Positions 1-9,021 are shown, counted from the first letter of the stretch. The stretch: 37,819 nt of DNA from Ardenticatenales bacterium (GCA_020634575.1 JACKBM010000063.1:1-37819), one strand, 5' to 3'. Numbers and translations are program-made. Notes: generated by a model from the sequence alone, not told the origin.

Positions 1-839
1 GCCCGCAAGGTAAACACGGTCACCTCAGGCCGCACATTGAAGCGGATTTGCCACAGATGCCCCAACGCCCGGTTGATGTAGAGCTGGCGCCCGTCGCCCA
101 GGTCGATGTGGCCGGCCGTGTAGCGCTTGTTACGCACGGGCAGAACCGGCGGCGGCAGGAAGGGGGGCTTCACCTGGCCACCGTGGGTGTGGCCGCTCAG
201 GATCCAGCCCTCGTAGCCTGCCCAGATGGGCTCATCCACCACATCCGGGTTGTGGCAGAGGACGAGGTTGGCCGCGTTTGCGTCCAGTTTGGCCAGGGCT
301 TCGGCTGGATTGTAGTTGGGGCTCCAGAAATCATCCAATCCGGTAATGTTCAGCCCTGCCACAGTCGCCGTCTCATTGCGCAACGTGCGGATGCCGTGGT
401 TGGCCAGCCGGCTGACAACGGCATCCGCTACGTCCAGCTGCGACCAGCCGTGGCCATAATCGTGGTTGCCGAGAATGGCGAAGCTGCCCAACGTGCCCTG
501 GGGCGCTGAGGCCAGCGCCTCCTCCAGTTGCTCTAGCTGTTCGGCCGTTTCATAGGAGACGAAATCGCCTGTGTACAGGACGATATCGGGTTTCAGGATG
601 GCTGCGTCGGCCCAGACGTCAGGCAGGTAGCTCCAGTCATAGCGGTTGCCGATGTGGATATCGCTAAGCTGGAGAACGGTTTTGCCGACCAGGGCCGGCG
701 GCAAGTGGCGGATGGGGAGGCTGCGCGGCACAAACTCTACCCATTGGGGCTCGATGTGGCGGCTGTAGACCCAGGTGCTCGCGCCGGATAAGGCGGTGGC
801 GCCGAACGCCTGGAGGAACATGCGTCGGGTTATTTTCAT
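1..839 (-). CDS. Metallophosphoesterase with Tat-type signal (3' end cut by window edge)
   Basis: Calcineurin-like phosphoesterase of the YkuE type, probably acting outside the membrane on a phosphodiester or a UDP-sugar/lipid phosphate; the substrate cannot be told from sequence. The translation begins MKITRRMFLQAFGATALS, a twin-arginine signal (TRRMFLQ) followed by a hydrophobic stretch. All metal-binding blocks are visible in order: LSDIHIGN, YTGDFV, GNHDYGHG, CHNPD and SGHTHGGQV. About 279 codons are present and the reading frame is still open at base 1, so the C-terminus lies outside the window. The start at 839 is chosen because the Tat motif follows at once. It is the last visible gene of a minus-strand run; about 90 bp separate it from the upstream sugar dehydrogenase gene. 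Confidence 0.9.
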   Translation of the reverse strand, partial: MKITRRMFLQAFGATALSGASTWVYSRHIEPQWVEFVPRSLPIRHLPPALVGKTVLQLSDIHIGNRYDWSYLPDVWADAAILKPDIVLYTGDFVSYETAEQLEQLEEALASAPQGTLGSFAILGNHDYGHGWSQLDVADAVVSRLANHGIRTLRNETATVAGLNITGLDDFWSPNYNPAEALAKLDANAANLVLCHNPDVVDEPIWAGYEGWILSGHTHGGQVKPPFLPPPVLPVRNKRYTAGHIDLGDGRQLYINRALGHLWQIRFNVRPEVTVFTLR

Positions 840-929
840 GAGGTGAATGGTAATGGAGATGGAACCGGCCGGTCCACCTCCCACCACGCCAGCCACACGC
901 ACTCAGGTGCTTGCGCCGGGGCTCTCCCC

Positions 930-2297
930 TTACGACCCTACCGCGCTCACCCGTACGATAATCCCCGTAAAAAAGTCCACCACGTACATCTGGCCGTCAG
1001 GGCCAAAGGTGACGTCGACCGGGGAGCTGAGGCCGGTCAGGAAATCGCCGGCCGCCGCGGCGCCGGGGGTGAGGTGGACCACTTTTTGCGCCCCGGCAAA
1101 GGCGCTCCAGAGCGTCACAAAGACGCTGTCATAGTAGCCGGCCCAGCTATCACCCAGATAAACGGCCACGCCGGTTGGCGAGCTATGCGGCACAAATTCG
1201 TAGGTAGGCGGCAGGACCTCAACATCGGCCGGGGGCTTGAAGCAGAGGCCGCAATCGTACCAGGGGTAGCCGTGCTCGGCGCCGGGGACGACCAGGTGGA
1301 GCTCATCCGGCGCATTCCAGCCATCCTGGGCGTCCGGGGCGTTGTCGCTGGCAAAGAGGCGGCCCTGGCTGTCCCAGGCGTGATCGTAGCTGTTGCGCAG
1401 CCCGTGGGCGTACGGTTCCATCTCGCTGCCATCCGGCGCGAAGCGGAGGATCGTGGCTTCGATGGGCCACAGTTCGTCCTGGATGGCGGTGTCCAGCACC
1501 TCGCCGTGGTCGGCGCGGGCGCCGATGCCGACGTAGCCGTAGCCATCCGGCCCGAAGCTGAGGCCGTTGGCGGCGTGGTAGCTGGTGTAGCAGCAGGGCA
1601 AGCCGGTCAGCAGCGGCACGATCTGGCCATTTTCCAGGTAGGAGACCATCGCCTCACCCTGTTCAGCGTTGACGACGCGGCTGGCGATATAGAGCCGGCC
1701 GGTGCCCGGCTGGAAGGCCAGCCCGGTGGGCACCAGCAGCCCGCTCAGGAACAGTTCCACCTGACCATCGCTATCAACGGTGAAGATTTCGCCGGCCATC
1801 GTGCCGACGTAGAGCAGCCCATCCGGCCCGGCGGTGATGACCGTGGGTAAGCCGTCGATGCGGCTGAAGTAGTTGGCCTGGAAACCGGCCGGTACCCGCA
1901 ACCGCCCTTCCCAGCCGGCTGCATCGTCGTTACACGGATACCGGTCGCTGCAATCGCTGGCTGCATAGGCCGTCTGACCCAGCACAACTGGTTCGGCCGG
2001 TGTCAGATCGGCGATTTCCGGCCGGACCAATGGTGGCGTTGGGAAGCTGGTAGGTGAGGGCAGCGGCGTAAAAGTGGCGGTCGGCCCGGCGGTGGCGATG
2101 GCCACCGGCTCAGGCAGCGGCGTGGCGCTGGCCGTCGGGGCAGCCGTGGCGACGACGGTGACTGCGGCAGCCGCGCCGGCTGCATCTTGGGTGGGCCGGG
2201 GCGTGTTGGTAGCCTCCGGCGGCAGAGGCGTGGGGTCGGCCTGGCCGCCACAGGCGACCAGCAAAAGCAAGGTTAGCAAAAACCAGAATTTATTCAT
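930..2297 (-). CDS. PQQ-dependent sugar dehydrogenase-like lipoprotein (GSDH beta-propeller)
   Basis: 455-residue exported lipoprotein. The N-terminus carries a lipobox (LLLVAC, Cys16), then about 75 residues rich in Thr, Pro and Ala that look like a flexible spacer from the membrane. From about residue 130 comes a glucose/sorbosone dehydrogenase-type propeller: [79 protein letters not shown] and [15 protein letters not shown]. The family oxidises aldoses or other polyols using PQQ; whether this member binds PQQ is not shown. The first 8 bp overlap the end of dtd (ATGAATAA shared), suggesting translational coupling. The stop is TAA at 932-930. Confidence 0.85.
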   Translation of the reverse strand: MNKFWFLLTLLLLVACGGQADPTPLPPEATNTPRPTQDAAGAAAAVTVVATAAPTASATPLPEPVAIATAGPTATFTPLPSPTSFPTPPLVRPEIADLTPAEPVVLGQTAYAASDCSDRYPCNDDAAGWEGRLRVPAGFQANYFSRIDGLPTVITAGPDGLLYVGTMAGEIFTVDSDGQVELFLSGLLVPTGLAFQPGTGRLYIASRVVNAEQGEAMVSYLENGQIVPLLTGLPCCYTSYHAANGLSFGPDGYGYVGIGARADHGEVLDTAIQDELWPIEATILRFAPDGSEMEPYAHGLRNSYDHAWDSQGRLFASDNAPDAQDGWNAPDELHLVVPGAEHGYPWYDCGLCFKPPADVEVLPPTYEFVPHSSPTGVAVYLGDSWAGYYDSVFVTLWSAFAGAQKVVHLTPGAAAAGDFLTGLSSPVDVTFGPDGQMYVVDFFTGIIVRVSAVGS

Positions 2298-2736
2298 GTT
2301 CTCGTTCCAGCATCAGGGTGACCGGCCCATCGTTGACAATGTGGACGGCCATGTTCGCGCCAAAGCGCCCTGTTGCCACGGCAAAGCCCAGCCCCCGCAG
2401 CTGATCGGCGAAGTAATCGACCAGTGGTTCAGCCTGCTCAGGCCGGGCGGCGTTGATAAAGGAGGGGCGACGCCCTTTGCGGGCATCGCCATACAGCGTA
2501 AATTGGGAAACAACCAGCAGCGCGCCGCCCACATCGGCCAGCCCCAGGTTCATCTTGCCCTCCGGATCCTCAAAAAGGCGAATGCCGGCGATTTTCTGGG
2601 CCAGCCAATCAGCTTCCGCCTCGGTATCGCTGTGGGTGACCCCGAGCAGAATGGCAAAACCGCGGTCGATGGCCCCGACAGTTTCGCCGGCGACGACAAC
2701 TTTGGCAGAAGAGACCCGTTGGAGGAGAGCGCGCAT
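2290..2736 (-). CDS. dtd: D-aminoacyl-tRNA deacylase
   Basis: Dtd removes D-amino acids (and glycine mischarged on tRNA-Ala) from tRNA, a translation quality-control step in the cytoplasm. The 148-residue product has the family's usual length and both signature blocks: [17 protein letters not shown] and, near the C-terminus, NDGPVT. The start is placed at ATG 2736 ([13 protein letters not shown]), the normal Dtd N-terminus; an upstream in-frame TTG at 2745 would add only three residues. Its last codons overlap the start of the sugar dehydrogenase gene by 8 bp. Upstream lies a 130-bp inverted-repeat element that fills the gap to the next gene. Confidence 0.95.
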   Translation of the reverse strand: MRALLQRVSSAKVVVAGETVGAIDRGFAILLGVTHSDTEAEADWLAQKIAGIRLFEDPEGKMNLGLADVGGALLVVSQFTLYGDARKGRRPSFINAARPEQAEPLVDYFADQLRGLGFAVATGRFGANMAVHIVNDGPVTLMLEREHE

Positions 2737-2750
2737 AGAAAACAACCTGA

Positions 2751-2876
2751 TGTACGATTTGGGATTTGGGATTTACGAGGCGTCTGACACGGCGAGGGCC
2801 ATTCGCGGATGGCTATCGCGTGACACCCTGATGGATATGGGCGCCATCGTAAATCTCAAATCGTAATTCGTAAATC
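2751..2876. repeat. Dispersed inverted-repeat element, copy 1
   Basis: MITE-like or REP-like sequence filling the gap between dtd and the glycosidase gene. It starts with TACGATTTGGGATTT (2753-2767) and ends with the near-perfect inverse AAATCTCAAATCGTA (2851-2865, one mismatch). The core shares with copy 2 the stretches ATCGCGTGACAC, CTGATGG and ATGGGCGCCATCGTAAAT. Non-coding in both strands as far as I can tell. Confidence 0.75.
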
Positions 2877-2885
2877 ATTATCCGC

Positions 2886-3758
2886 TTATGGCAAGGGCGC
2901 GGCAAACACGCCGAGATGATTGGCGACCGGCCGGAGGCGCATGGGGATGCGGGTATGAATGGGGGCATTGCTGGCCTGGTAACGACCGTTGGTTTGGGCA
3001 ACAAGCGTGGTCGAGCCGCCGCCGTCGAAGTTCAGGGCGTCGGCGGCGCCGCGTTCGGCCAGGAAAGCAGCCAGCTCAGCCAGGGTGACGCCTTCGCTGT
3101 AGCGAGGCTGGCGACCATCGACCGTCAACAGCCAGAGTGTTGTGCCAGCGGCGTCCAGGGCGACGGCGGTGCGCGGCCCCAGTGCCTCATTATCGAGCGG
3201 TTCTGGCGTACCAGCCTGTAAGAGCAAAGGGAAGCTGCTCAAGCCGATTTGTGTATCCGGCGGGCAGCCAGTGGTCTGAATCGACAGCTGGATGCCGTTG
3301 ATGCAGAGCGTATCCCCGGCCAGCCCATCATCGGAATAGATGATCCCGTCGGCGATGGCCAGCCCGTGGGCATCCACCGGATCGCCGGCGTGAGGGTAAT
3401 AGTCGAATGGTGTGCGCGAGTGGAAGGGTGAGAAATAGCTGGCGTTGATGGCGATCTGGGCCTCGTAATCCCGGGCGAAATTGAGGACGGTCTGCGCCCG
3501 CAAATCCAGGCCGCCGCTCGGGTCCGGCGCCGTCGTGACAAAGCCGATGCCCGGTGCAGTCAGGTCAATGGTTACCAGGTGGAATAGGACCGGCCGGGGC
3601 GTTTCCCAGACGATACGTTCGTAGGTCACCCCTTGAAACCAGGCTTCGCTGACCGGCTGCCGAACCGGCCGGCGCCCAAACGTCCAGAACAGGCCAAAAG
3701 CCAGCAAAAGGGCAACGCTAATCAGGGTGATACGGAGCCAGCGCTTACGCATGGGCAT
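2886..3758 (-). CDS. Phosphodiester glycosidase family protein (NAGPA/DUF2233 domain), membrane-anchored
   Basis: 290 residues with an N-terminal membrane anchor (about residues 6-26, after MPMRKR) and an extracytoplasmic domain of the NAGPA family, whose animal member uncovers mannose-6-phosphate and whose bacterial members include cell-wall-related YoeB/SPOR-type proteins. Visible family blocks are AQIAINASYFSPF, GLAIADGIIYSDD, GPRTAVALD and the signature ALNFDGGGSTTLV followed by a final NHLGVFA. The likely role is envelope glycan processing, but the substrate is unknown. ATG alternatives at M1 and M3 differ by two residues. The gene sits alone between two copies of the same intergenic inverted-repeat element in direct orientation. 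Confidence 0.85.
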   Translation of the reverse strand: MPMRKRWLRITLISVALLLAFGLFWTFGRRPVRQPVSEAWFQGVTYERIVWETPRPVLFHLVTIDLTAPGIGFVTTAPDPSGGLDLRAQTVLNFARDYEAQIAINASYFSPFHSRTPFDYYPHAGDPVDAHGLAIADGIIYSDDGLAGDTLCINGIQLSIQTTGCPPDTQIGLSSFPLLLQAGTPEPLDNEALGPRTAVALDAAGTTLWLLTVDGRQPRYSEGVTLAELAAFLAERGAADALNFDGGGSTTLVAQTNGRYQASNAPIHTRIPMRLRPVANHLGVFAAPLP

Positions 3759-3763
3759 AGGGA

Positions 3764-3912
3764 TGTACGATTTGGGATTGACGATACTTCGCTGCGCTCG
3801 GCACAGCGTTTACGATGGCGCCTGAGACGACGGGGATGCTGCGGGGACGGCCATCGCGTGACACTCTGATGGTGATGGGCGCCATCGTAAATCCCAAATC
3901 GTAAATCGTAAA
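3764..3912. repeat. Dispersed inverted-repeat element, copy 2
   Basis: Second copy of the element at 2751-2876, filling the gap between the glycosidase and nucleotidyltransferase genes. Outer arms are TACGATTTGGGATT (3766-3779) and AAATCCCAAATCGTA (3889-3903). A second, inner perfect pair is TTTACGATGGCGCC (3809-3822) with GGCGCCATCGTAAA (3878-3891). Extra copies of the TCGTAAAT word trail at the right end. It has the same orientation as copy 1. Confidence 0.75.
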
Positions 3913-3915
3913 TCC

Positions 3916-4986
3916 TTACAGAATGCCCACCTGGCTATGGTCGCCCAGGGTCAGTTTATGGGCCTTCGGCTTGATGGGTGAGCGGCTGACGGTCACGTGG
4001 CGGCCGATCAGGCTGTCCTGCACCCGTTCGCCGCGCAGGTCGCGGATGACGGTATGCTCCAGAACCATCGAATGTTCGATCTCACTGTTTTCAACGGTGA
4101 CATTGTGATAGATGCTGGTAAAAGGGCCAACATAGCTGTTCACGATACGGCTGTTCTCGCCAATGATTGCCGGACCGCGAATCACGCTGTTGATGATCTC
4201 CGCACCCCGTTCGATGGTGACGCGCCGGCCGACCTTGCTGTCCCGGTCAACATAGCCTTCAATCTGGTAATCCAGCTCCTCCAGGACGAGGTCATTGGCT
4301 TCCAGCATATCGTCGGGCCGGCCGGTGTCGATCCACCAGCCCCGGTGCACATACGGCCGCACAATCAGGTTTTGATTGACGAGCCATTGAATGGCGTCGG
4401 TAATCTCCAGCTCACCGCGGAAGGAGGGGGTGATGCTGTTGACCGCTTTCATCACATTGTTGTCAAACATGTAGATGCCGACGAGGGCCAGGTCGCTCGG
4501 CGGATTTTTCGGCTTCTCGACCAGGCGGATGATGTTGCCGTCGCTGTCCAGCTCGACCACGCCGTATTGCTGCGGGTTCTCGATGCGGGTGAGGACGATC
4601 TGGGCGTTCCACTGGCCGGCCTCGAAATCCTGCACCAGGTTCTGGATGCCACCTTCAATGACGTTATCGCCCAGGTACATAACAAACTTGTCATCGCCCA
4701 GGAAGTCAGACGACACCTTTACTGCATGGGCCAGGCCCAGCGGTTCATCTTGCTGGATGTAGCTGATTTTGATGCCCCAGCGGCCGCCACGACCTACTGC
4801 CTCGCGGATTTCAGGACCCGTCTTGCCGACGACGATGCCGATTTCGCTAATGCCGGCCGCGATGATCGACTCGATCACGCGGAAAAGGATCGGTTTATTG
4901 GCCACCGGGATGAGCTGTTTGGCCTTGGTGTAAGTGAGCGGGTACAGGCGGGAGCCGGTGCCCCCACTCAGGATGAGCGCTTTCAT
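3916..4986 (-). CDS. rfbA: Glucose-1-phosphate thymidylyltransferase, long form with beta-helix tail
   Basis: Transfers a dTMP (or UMP) moiety to glucose-1-phosphate, the first step to dTDP-rhamnose and other deoxysugars. The 356-residue product starts MKALILSGGTGSRLYPLT, the nucleotide-binding signature, followed by KAKQLIPVANKPILF. The metal-binding Asp lies in YLGDNVI, and VEKPKNPPSDLALVGIYMF and GWWIDTGRPDDMLEAN follow. The C-terminal third (about 235-350) has the hexapeptide pattern of a left-handed beta-helix (VIRGPAIIGENSRIVNSYVGPF), typical of the StrD/GraD-like long form rather than the 290-residue RmlA. No rmlB, rmlC or rmlD gene is nearby. An NDP-sugar specificity other than dTDP-glucose is possible. 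Confidence 0.9.
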   Translation of the reverse strand: MKALILSGGTGSRLYPLTYTKAKQLIPVANKPILFRVIESIIAAGISEIGIVVGKTGPEIREAVGRGGRWGIKISYIQQDEPLGLAHAVKVSSDFLGDDKFVMYLGDNVIEGGIQNLVQDFEAGQWNAQIVLTRIENPQQYGVVELDSDGNIIRLVEKPKNPPSDLALVGIYMFDNNVMKAVNSITPSFRGELEITDAIQWLVNQNLIVRPYVHRGWWIDTGRPDDMLEANDLVLEELDYQIEGYVDRDSKVGRRVTIERGAEIINSVIRGPAIIGENSRIVNSYVGPFTSIYHNVTVENSEIEHSMVLEHTVIRDLRGERVQDSLIGRHVTVSRSPIKPKAHKLTLGDHSQVGIL

Positions 4987-5129
4987 GGCATATCTCCGTT
5001 ACGCATTAATTTGGCGCCAATCGCGGCGCTGGCGCAGAGATTTTAGGAGATGGTGCCGTAAAAATCCAACTGTCAGCGGCAAAAATGAGCAGACGTGGGG
5101 AAAACGTGGCTTTGCGGTATTGGGCTTGT

Positions 5130-7115
5130 TCAGCGCTCGACGTGATAGAGAGAGAAGCCACCCGTTTCGTGAATCAACTCACCATGTTCGGCCAGGTAGC
5201 CAGACACGACCAGCTCCAACCGTTCCCAGCCGGCCTGGCGGGTGGGTTCGGGTGCATAGAAATCCTGAAAATATCTGATCCCCTCCCAGCTCACCAACAG
5301 GTAATCAAACTCCTGTTGCGTTGCCAGGAAGCCCTCGAGATCACCGGCTACGGCCGGGTAGAGATCTAGCCGTTCGCAGCGTACTGGGGCACAGTAGAAG
5401 GTGCGCGGTTCCGGCCGGATAAAGCCGACCATCGCCTCCGGTTCCACCAGGTCGCGGATAGCCAGCATCATGTCGTAGTAACCGCTGGCAGTGCCGCTAT
5501 TCAGATTTTGCGCCAGGTATTCATCCCGTCCCTGAAAGCCCAGAACGTATGGGAGCGGATCATAGAAGGTGAGCCAATCCAGGTAGAAAATCGCCTGAAT
5601 AGCCAGCACCAGGACCATGATGACCCGCCAGAAGCCGGAGAGGGTGAACCAGCTTGTATCCAATTCTGGCATCCGGCCGAGCGTGTAGGCTGCCAGCAGA
5701 CTGAAGAGCGGGAATGCCAGCATGAGATGGCGCGTCTGGTAGTAATTCTGGGGAATGAGAATCCAGCCGGCCAGTTCCAGGCCGGCAAATAGCAGCAGGA
5801 ACTGGACGACGCGCGGTTTGCGGGGGAGAAAGATGAGGATCGGGATGAGAATGAGAAAGAGCGGCGTGATCCGACCATCAAAAATCTGCAGCCCCTGCTG
5901 GCCCAGTACGGTCATTTCAAAGGGTAAACGGAGATAGCCCACGAACTTGCCCAGGAGGTCGACGTCGGCTGCCGGGGTGGGCAGGGCGTCGTTGACCCGA
6001 GTGAGGGTGGTGATACCGGCCGGTCGCAGCCACCGCTCCAGCCAGAGCCAGACACCACAGAGCAAGCCGCCGCTCACCAGACTCAGCACGAGGCCCGGCA
6101 GCTGGGCTCGCCAATGCTCCCGGCGCCACCAGAGCACCAGCCCAACGCCAGTCAGGAGGGGCAGCAGTAGAAAGAGCCCATTGATCTTGCTGCCGAACGT
6201 CATGGCGGCAAAGAGGGCGCTCAGGATCAGCCAGCCTCGTGAGTCGTTTGTCTCATCTTCAGCCCAGCGCAGGAAGCTGAGCGTGGCCAGCAAGGCAAAC
6301 CAGGCCGTTGGCATGTCGGCATACGGCCAGGCCGCCGTCAAAAAATAAACTTCGACAGCCGACAAAATCACTATGGCCAGCAGCGCTGTGGCCCGGTCGA
6401 AATAATGGCGGGCCACTGCCCAGACCGCCACCAGCGAGAGCAGCGCCTGGCTGTAGCTGATTAGCTGCGGCAAACTGTCGCCGCCCAGGGCGAATCCCCA
6501 GATGAAGTAGAGGTGGCCGGCCAGGGGGCGCTGAAAAACGCTGGTCTGTAGCAGGGTGCCGCTGCGCAACGCCTCACGGACCAGAACCAGGTGCGTTGAC
6601 AAACCGTCCCAGCCAACCGGCGGCGCCAGGGCCAACAACAGACCAACGCTGATGTTGACTGCCAGCGCGGCGATGTAGATTTTTTCCCAGGTAGTCCAGG
6701 GTAGGGGCGCTGGCAGGCGCATAGCCGGGGCCGGTTGCCGCCGCCGCCAGAGCCAGACGCCTGTGCCGCCGGCACCGGCCAATCCCAGCAACCAGAAAAG
6801 ACCGCTGTTCAGGGCGCCCATGAGGCTGAGGAGCAAAATGAGCAAGCTCAGCACCAACTGGCCCAGCCCGAGGTTGGTGACCAGTTGCTCCGCTTTGTTC
6901 ACAAAATCAAGTTTGAGGCGTCGCGTCAGGACGGCGCCCACGCCATAACTGGTCAGCCCAATCAAGCCCAGCGCTACAGCTTGCCAGAGGATCCGAATAA
7001 CCGCGAATGCGGCCAGTACCAGGCGGGCCTGCTGGCCCCAGTAGTAGGCGGCCAGAATGGCGAATAGCCAGAGCAGGCAGAGCGGCAGGATTGCTGATTT
7101 TAGCCGTCGGGTCAT
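5130..7115 (-). CDS. Large polytopic membrane protein, GT-C (family 39-like) glycosyltransferase candidate
   Basis: 661 residues with about 11-13 hydrophobic segments. The stretch PPVGWDGLSTHLVLVREALRSG after the fourth or fifth segment resembles the first-loop signature of GT-C enzymes, where acidic residues bind the lipid-phosphate sugar. ILSAVEVYFLTAAWPYADMPTAWFALL and FGSKINGLFLLLPLL fit later conserved segments. A soluble tail of about 120 residues ends the protein. It may transfer a sugar from a polyprenyl-phosphate donor to a surface glycan, which would suit the neighbouring nucleotide-sugar gene, but the acceptor is unknown and the family assignment is tentative. It is the first gene of the left minus-strand run; nothing recognisable lies in the 143 bp after it. 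Confidence 0.6.
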   Translation of the reverse strand: MTRRLKSAILPLCLLWLFAILAAYYWGQQARLVLAAFAVIRILWQAVALGLIGLTSYGVGAVLTRRLKLDFVNKAEQLVTNLGLGQLVLSLLILLLSLMGALNSGLFWLLGLAGAGGTGVWLWRRRQPAPAMRLPAPLPWTTWEKIYIAALAVNISVGLLLALAPPVGWDGLSTHLVLVREALRSGTLLQTSVFQRPLAGHLYFIWGFALGGDSLPQLISYSQALLSLVAVWAVARHYFDRATALLAIVILSAVEVYFLTAAWPYADMPTAWFALLATLSFLRWAEDETNDSRGWLILSALFAAMTFGSKINGLFLLLPLLTGVGLVLWWRREHWRAQLPGLVLSLVSGGLLCGVWLWLERWLRPAGITTLTRVNDALPTPAADVDLLGKFVGYLRLPFEMTVLGQQGLQIFDGRITPLFLILIPILIFLPRKPRVVQFLLLFAGLELAGWILIPQNYYQTRHLMLAFPLFSLLAAYTLGRMPELDTSWFTLSGFWRVIMVLVLAIQAIFYLDWLTFYDPLPYVLGFQGRDEYLAQNLNSGTASGYYDMMLAIRDLVEPEAMVGFIRPEPRTFYCAPVRCERLDLYPAVAGDLEGFLATQQEFDYLLVSWEGIRYFQDFYAPEPTRQAGWERLELVVSGYLAEHGELIHETGGFSLYHVER

Positions 7116-7280
7116 GGTCCCATTGTAACCTAATCAGGGCGCCAGCCGGGTGGGGTAGGGCCTGGGAAATAGGTCCCTGATCAAGGTTTTGCTAGACGCC
7201 TGGCCCCTGTTTTGCGGCTGTTGCCGGATTTGGGCAGGGAGCGTACGCTTGTATCAACCATGCTTCAATGGAGGAAGATT

Positions 7281-8093
7281 ATGCCAGATGTGACACTTTT
7301 TGATGGCACCGTGCTACCGGCGATCGGTTTGGGAACCTGGGCGATGGGGGGTGAGCACCAACCAGATTATAGCCAGGACAGCCGGGCGCTCGCCGCTATC
7401 GAAGCCGCGCTGGCGATGGGCTACAGCCACATCGATACGGCCGAGATGTATGCCAATGGGCATACGGAAGAACTGGTGGGTCAGGCTATCAAACGTTTTT
7501 CCCGGGATCAGCTATTCATCACCACCAAGGTGCGCCCGCCGAACCTGAGCTATGAGAAGACGCTGCGCGCTGTCGATGGCTCCCTGCGCCGCTTAGGTGT
7601 GGAGATTATCGACCTTTTTCTGATCCACTGGCGCGACAGTACGCCGCTGGCAGAGACATTTCGAGCGCTGAATGAGGCGGTCAGGGCTGGTAAGATCCGT
7701 TACCTGGGTGTGAGCAATTTCAGCGTGGCGGAGATGGCGGAATCCCAGGCGCTGAGCGAGACGCCGATTGTTACCAACCAGGTACCCTACAGCGTTACCA
7801 CGCGCCGTTATGCTGAAAATGGGGTGCTGGCATATTGCCAGGCGAACAACATTGTCCTGACGGCGTATTCGCCGGTTGAAGTGGGGCGATTGCCGGTGAA
7901 AGATGCCCTGGCGGAGGTGGCGGCGGCGCATGAGGCGACCCCGTATCAGATCGCCCTGGCCTGGCTGGTGCAGCAGCCCATGGTCATCACCATCCCCATG
8001 TCCCACAATCCCGATCACCTGCGCCACAACCTGGATGCGGCGACTATCCAGCTCACCCCGGCCGAAATGGAGCGCCTCAACGAGCTGGGATAG
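7281..8093 (+). CDS. Aldo/keto reductase
   Basis: NAD(P)H-dependent reductase of the AKR superfamily (cytoplasmic TIM barrel), 270 residues. The catalytic tetrad is visible: Asp and Tyr in HIDTAEMYANG, Lys in ITTKVRPP, His in LFLIHWRD. Later blocks are IRYLGVSNFSVAEM and the cofactor-binding C-terminal region VITIPMSHNPDHLRHNLDA. Start ATG 7281 is chosen because GGAGGA lies 5-6 bases upstream (7270-7275) and MPDVTLFDGTVLPAIGLGTW is the usual N-terminus; the frame is open further upstream but without a better site. The gene is alone on the plus strand between two minus-strand runs. Substrate not predictable. Confidence 0.92.
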   Translation: MPDVTLFDGTVLPAIGLGTWAMGGEHQPDYSQDSRALAAIEAALAMGYSHIDTAEMYANGHTEELVGQAIKRFSRDQLFITTKVRPPNLSYEKTLRAVDGSLRRLGVEIIDLFLIHWRDSTPLAETFRALNEAVRAGKIRYLGVSNFSVAEMAESQALSETPIVTNQVPYSVTTRRYAENGVLAYCQANNIVLTAYSPVEVGRLPVKDALAEVAAAHEATPYQIALAWLVQQPMVITIPMSHNPDHLRHNLDAATIQLTPAEMERLNELG

Positions 8094-8096
8094 GCG

Positions 8097-8200
8097 TTTT
8101 TTGCCGCAGATTACGCAGATTAGGGGATTTTTACGTTCGCGATTCCCAGTTAGTGCGCGAACACAACATCCTGTCAATCTGCGTAATCTGCGGCAAAAAA
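8097..8200. repeat. 104-bp MITE-like inverted-repeat element (GCCGCAGATTACGCAGATT family)
   Basis: Perfect 25-bp terminal inverted repeats, left 8097-8121 (six T then GCCGCAGATTACGCAGATT) and right 8176-8200. The 54-bp centre contains its own 7-bp pair GTTCGCG / CGCGAAC. It lies between the convergent aldo/keto reductase and methyltransferase genes. From memory, words of the type CGCAGATTACGCAGATT recur in intergenic DNA of several bacterial phyla. The T-run precedes and the A-run follows the stem, so it is not a classical intrinsic terminator. Confidence 0.85.
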
Positions 8201-8205
8201 CCTCT

Positions 8206-8951
8206 TTACTTCGGCCGCCTTGGGATGAGAACCAGCCATCCGGCCGGAGGCGCAGCTCGCGGCTGGCTTCTTCTGAGGCTTCGGCCATGAGCTGGCGTAA
8301 CATGTCCACTTTGCTGGCTGGGGTGTTCATCCGTTGGGTCCAGCGGTCCAACTGGAGGTCGAGGTGCCATTGGGTGACCTGGTCGATGCGGAAGCCAGCC
8401 GCTGCCAGCAACGTTTTCCATTCCGAGAGGCGATGGTCGCGGACGTGGGAGGGGTCGCGCAGGTATTCGAGCGTTTGCAGGAAGGTGTCGACGGCGAGAT
8501 CTTCGGGGGCGATGATGTCGCAGAGGAGGAAGCGACCGGCCGGTCTTAACACCCGCCGGCATTCTGCCAGCGCCTGGCGCAGAAACAACCAGTGGTGGGC
8601 GCTGTAACGGCTGGCGACAAGGTCGAAGGTGCCATCCGGAAACGGCATATTGGCGACATCTCCCTGTTCGGTGCGAATATTTTCCAGCCCCTTCTCGGCA
8701 GCCAACTGTTCAACCTGGCTCAGCATCGCCGCCGTCAGGTCAAAGGCAGACCACCTCCTGCAGGCCGGCGCCAGAGCAATGCTGGTGTGACCGGCGCCGC
8801 AGCCGGCGTCCAGCGCGTAAGGTGTACCCAGCTCGGCTGCCAGCGCCCGTATCCGATCTAGCTCCGCCCCCTGGGCGTGCACCACGCTGGTCCGGTAATT
8901 GGCGGCCACCTGGCCAAACTGATCCTGAATTGAGCGACTGCTATCTTTCAT
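8206..8951 (-). CDS. Class I SAM-dependent methyltransferase, probable frameshift at the 3' end
   Basis: UbiE/YcgJ-type methyltransferase. The SAM-binding motif is ALDAGCGAGHTSIALA; further blocks are DLTAAMLSQV, EQGDVANMPFPDGTFDLVAS and CRRVLRPAGRFLLCD. Start ATG 8951 has GGAGGATTTG directly upstream. The frame continues through LRLRPDGWFSSQGGRSK without a stop, runs through the 104-bp repeat and antisense through the aldo/keto reductase gene to 7593. In another minus-strand frame the sequence reads WLVLIPRRPK and stops at TAA 8208-8206, just before the repeat. I therefore infer a one-base shift near 8225-8245 and place the original end at 8206. It could be a real mutation or an assembly error at the CCC run. 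The acceptor substrate is unknown. Confidence 0.75.
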
Positions 8952-8970
8952 CAAATCCTCCAAAATGGTT

Positions 8971-9021
8971 GAGGGGTACCGGACCCGTCGGGTCCTGCAC
9001 CCGACGGGTCCGGTACCCCTC
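8971..9021. repeat. Perfect 23-bp hairpin between CapA and methyltransferase genes
   Basis: Arms 8971-8993 and 8999-9021 are exact inverse copies around a 5-base loop (CCTGC). Each arm contains the palindromic word ACCCGACGGGT or its inverse and ends in GAGGGGTACC. The right arm overlaps the CapA stop codon (TGA, 9022-9020), and the left arm ends about 10 bases from the ribosome-binding site of the methyltransferase. In RNA it would form a very stable stem without a U-run, so it could act as an attenuator or a 3'-end stabiliser. It belongs to the same family as 14921-14980 and 32904-33029. Confidence 0.85.

Noticed and set aside
843..1850. Long plus-strand open frame of 335 codons
   Set aside because: Shadow of the sugar dehydrogenase gene on the other strand; its composition is that of a GC-rich antisense frame and it has no recognisable domain.
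7593..8205. C-terminal extension of the methyltransferase frame
   Set aside because: It runs through an intergenic repeat and antisense of a well-supported aldo/keto reductase gene, so it is treated as read-through after a frameshift.
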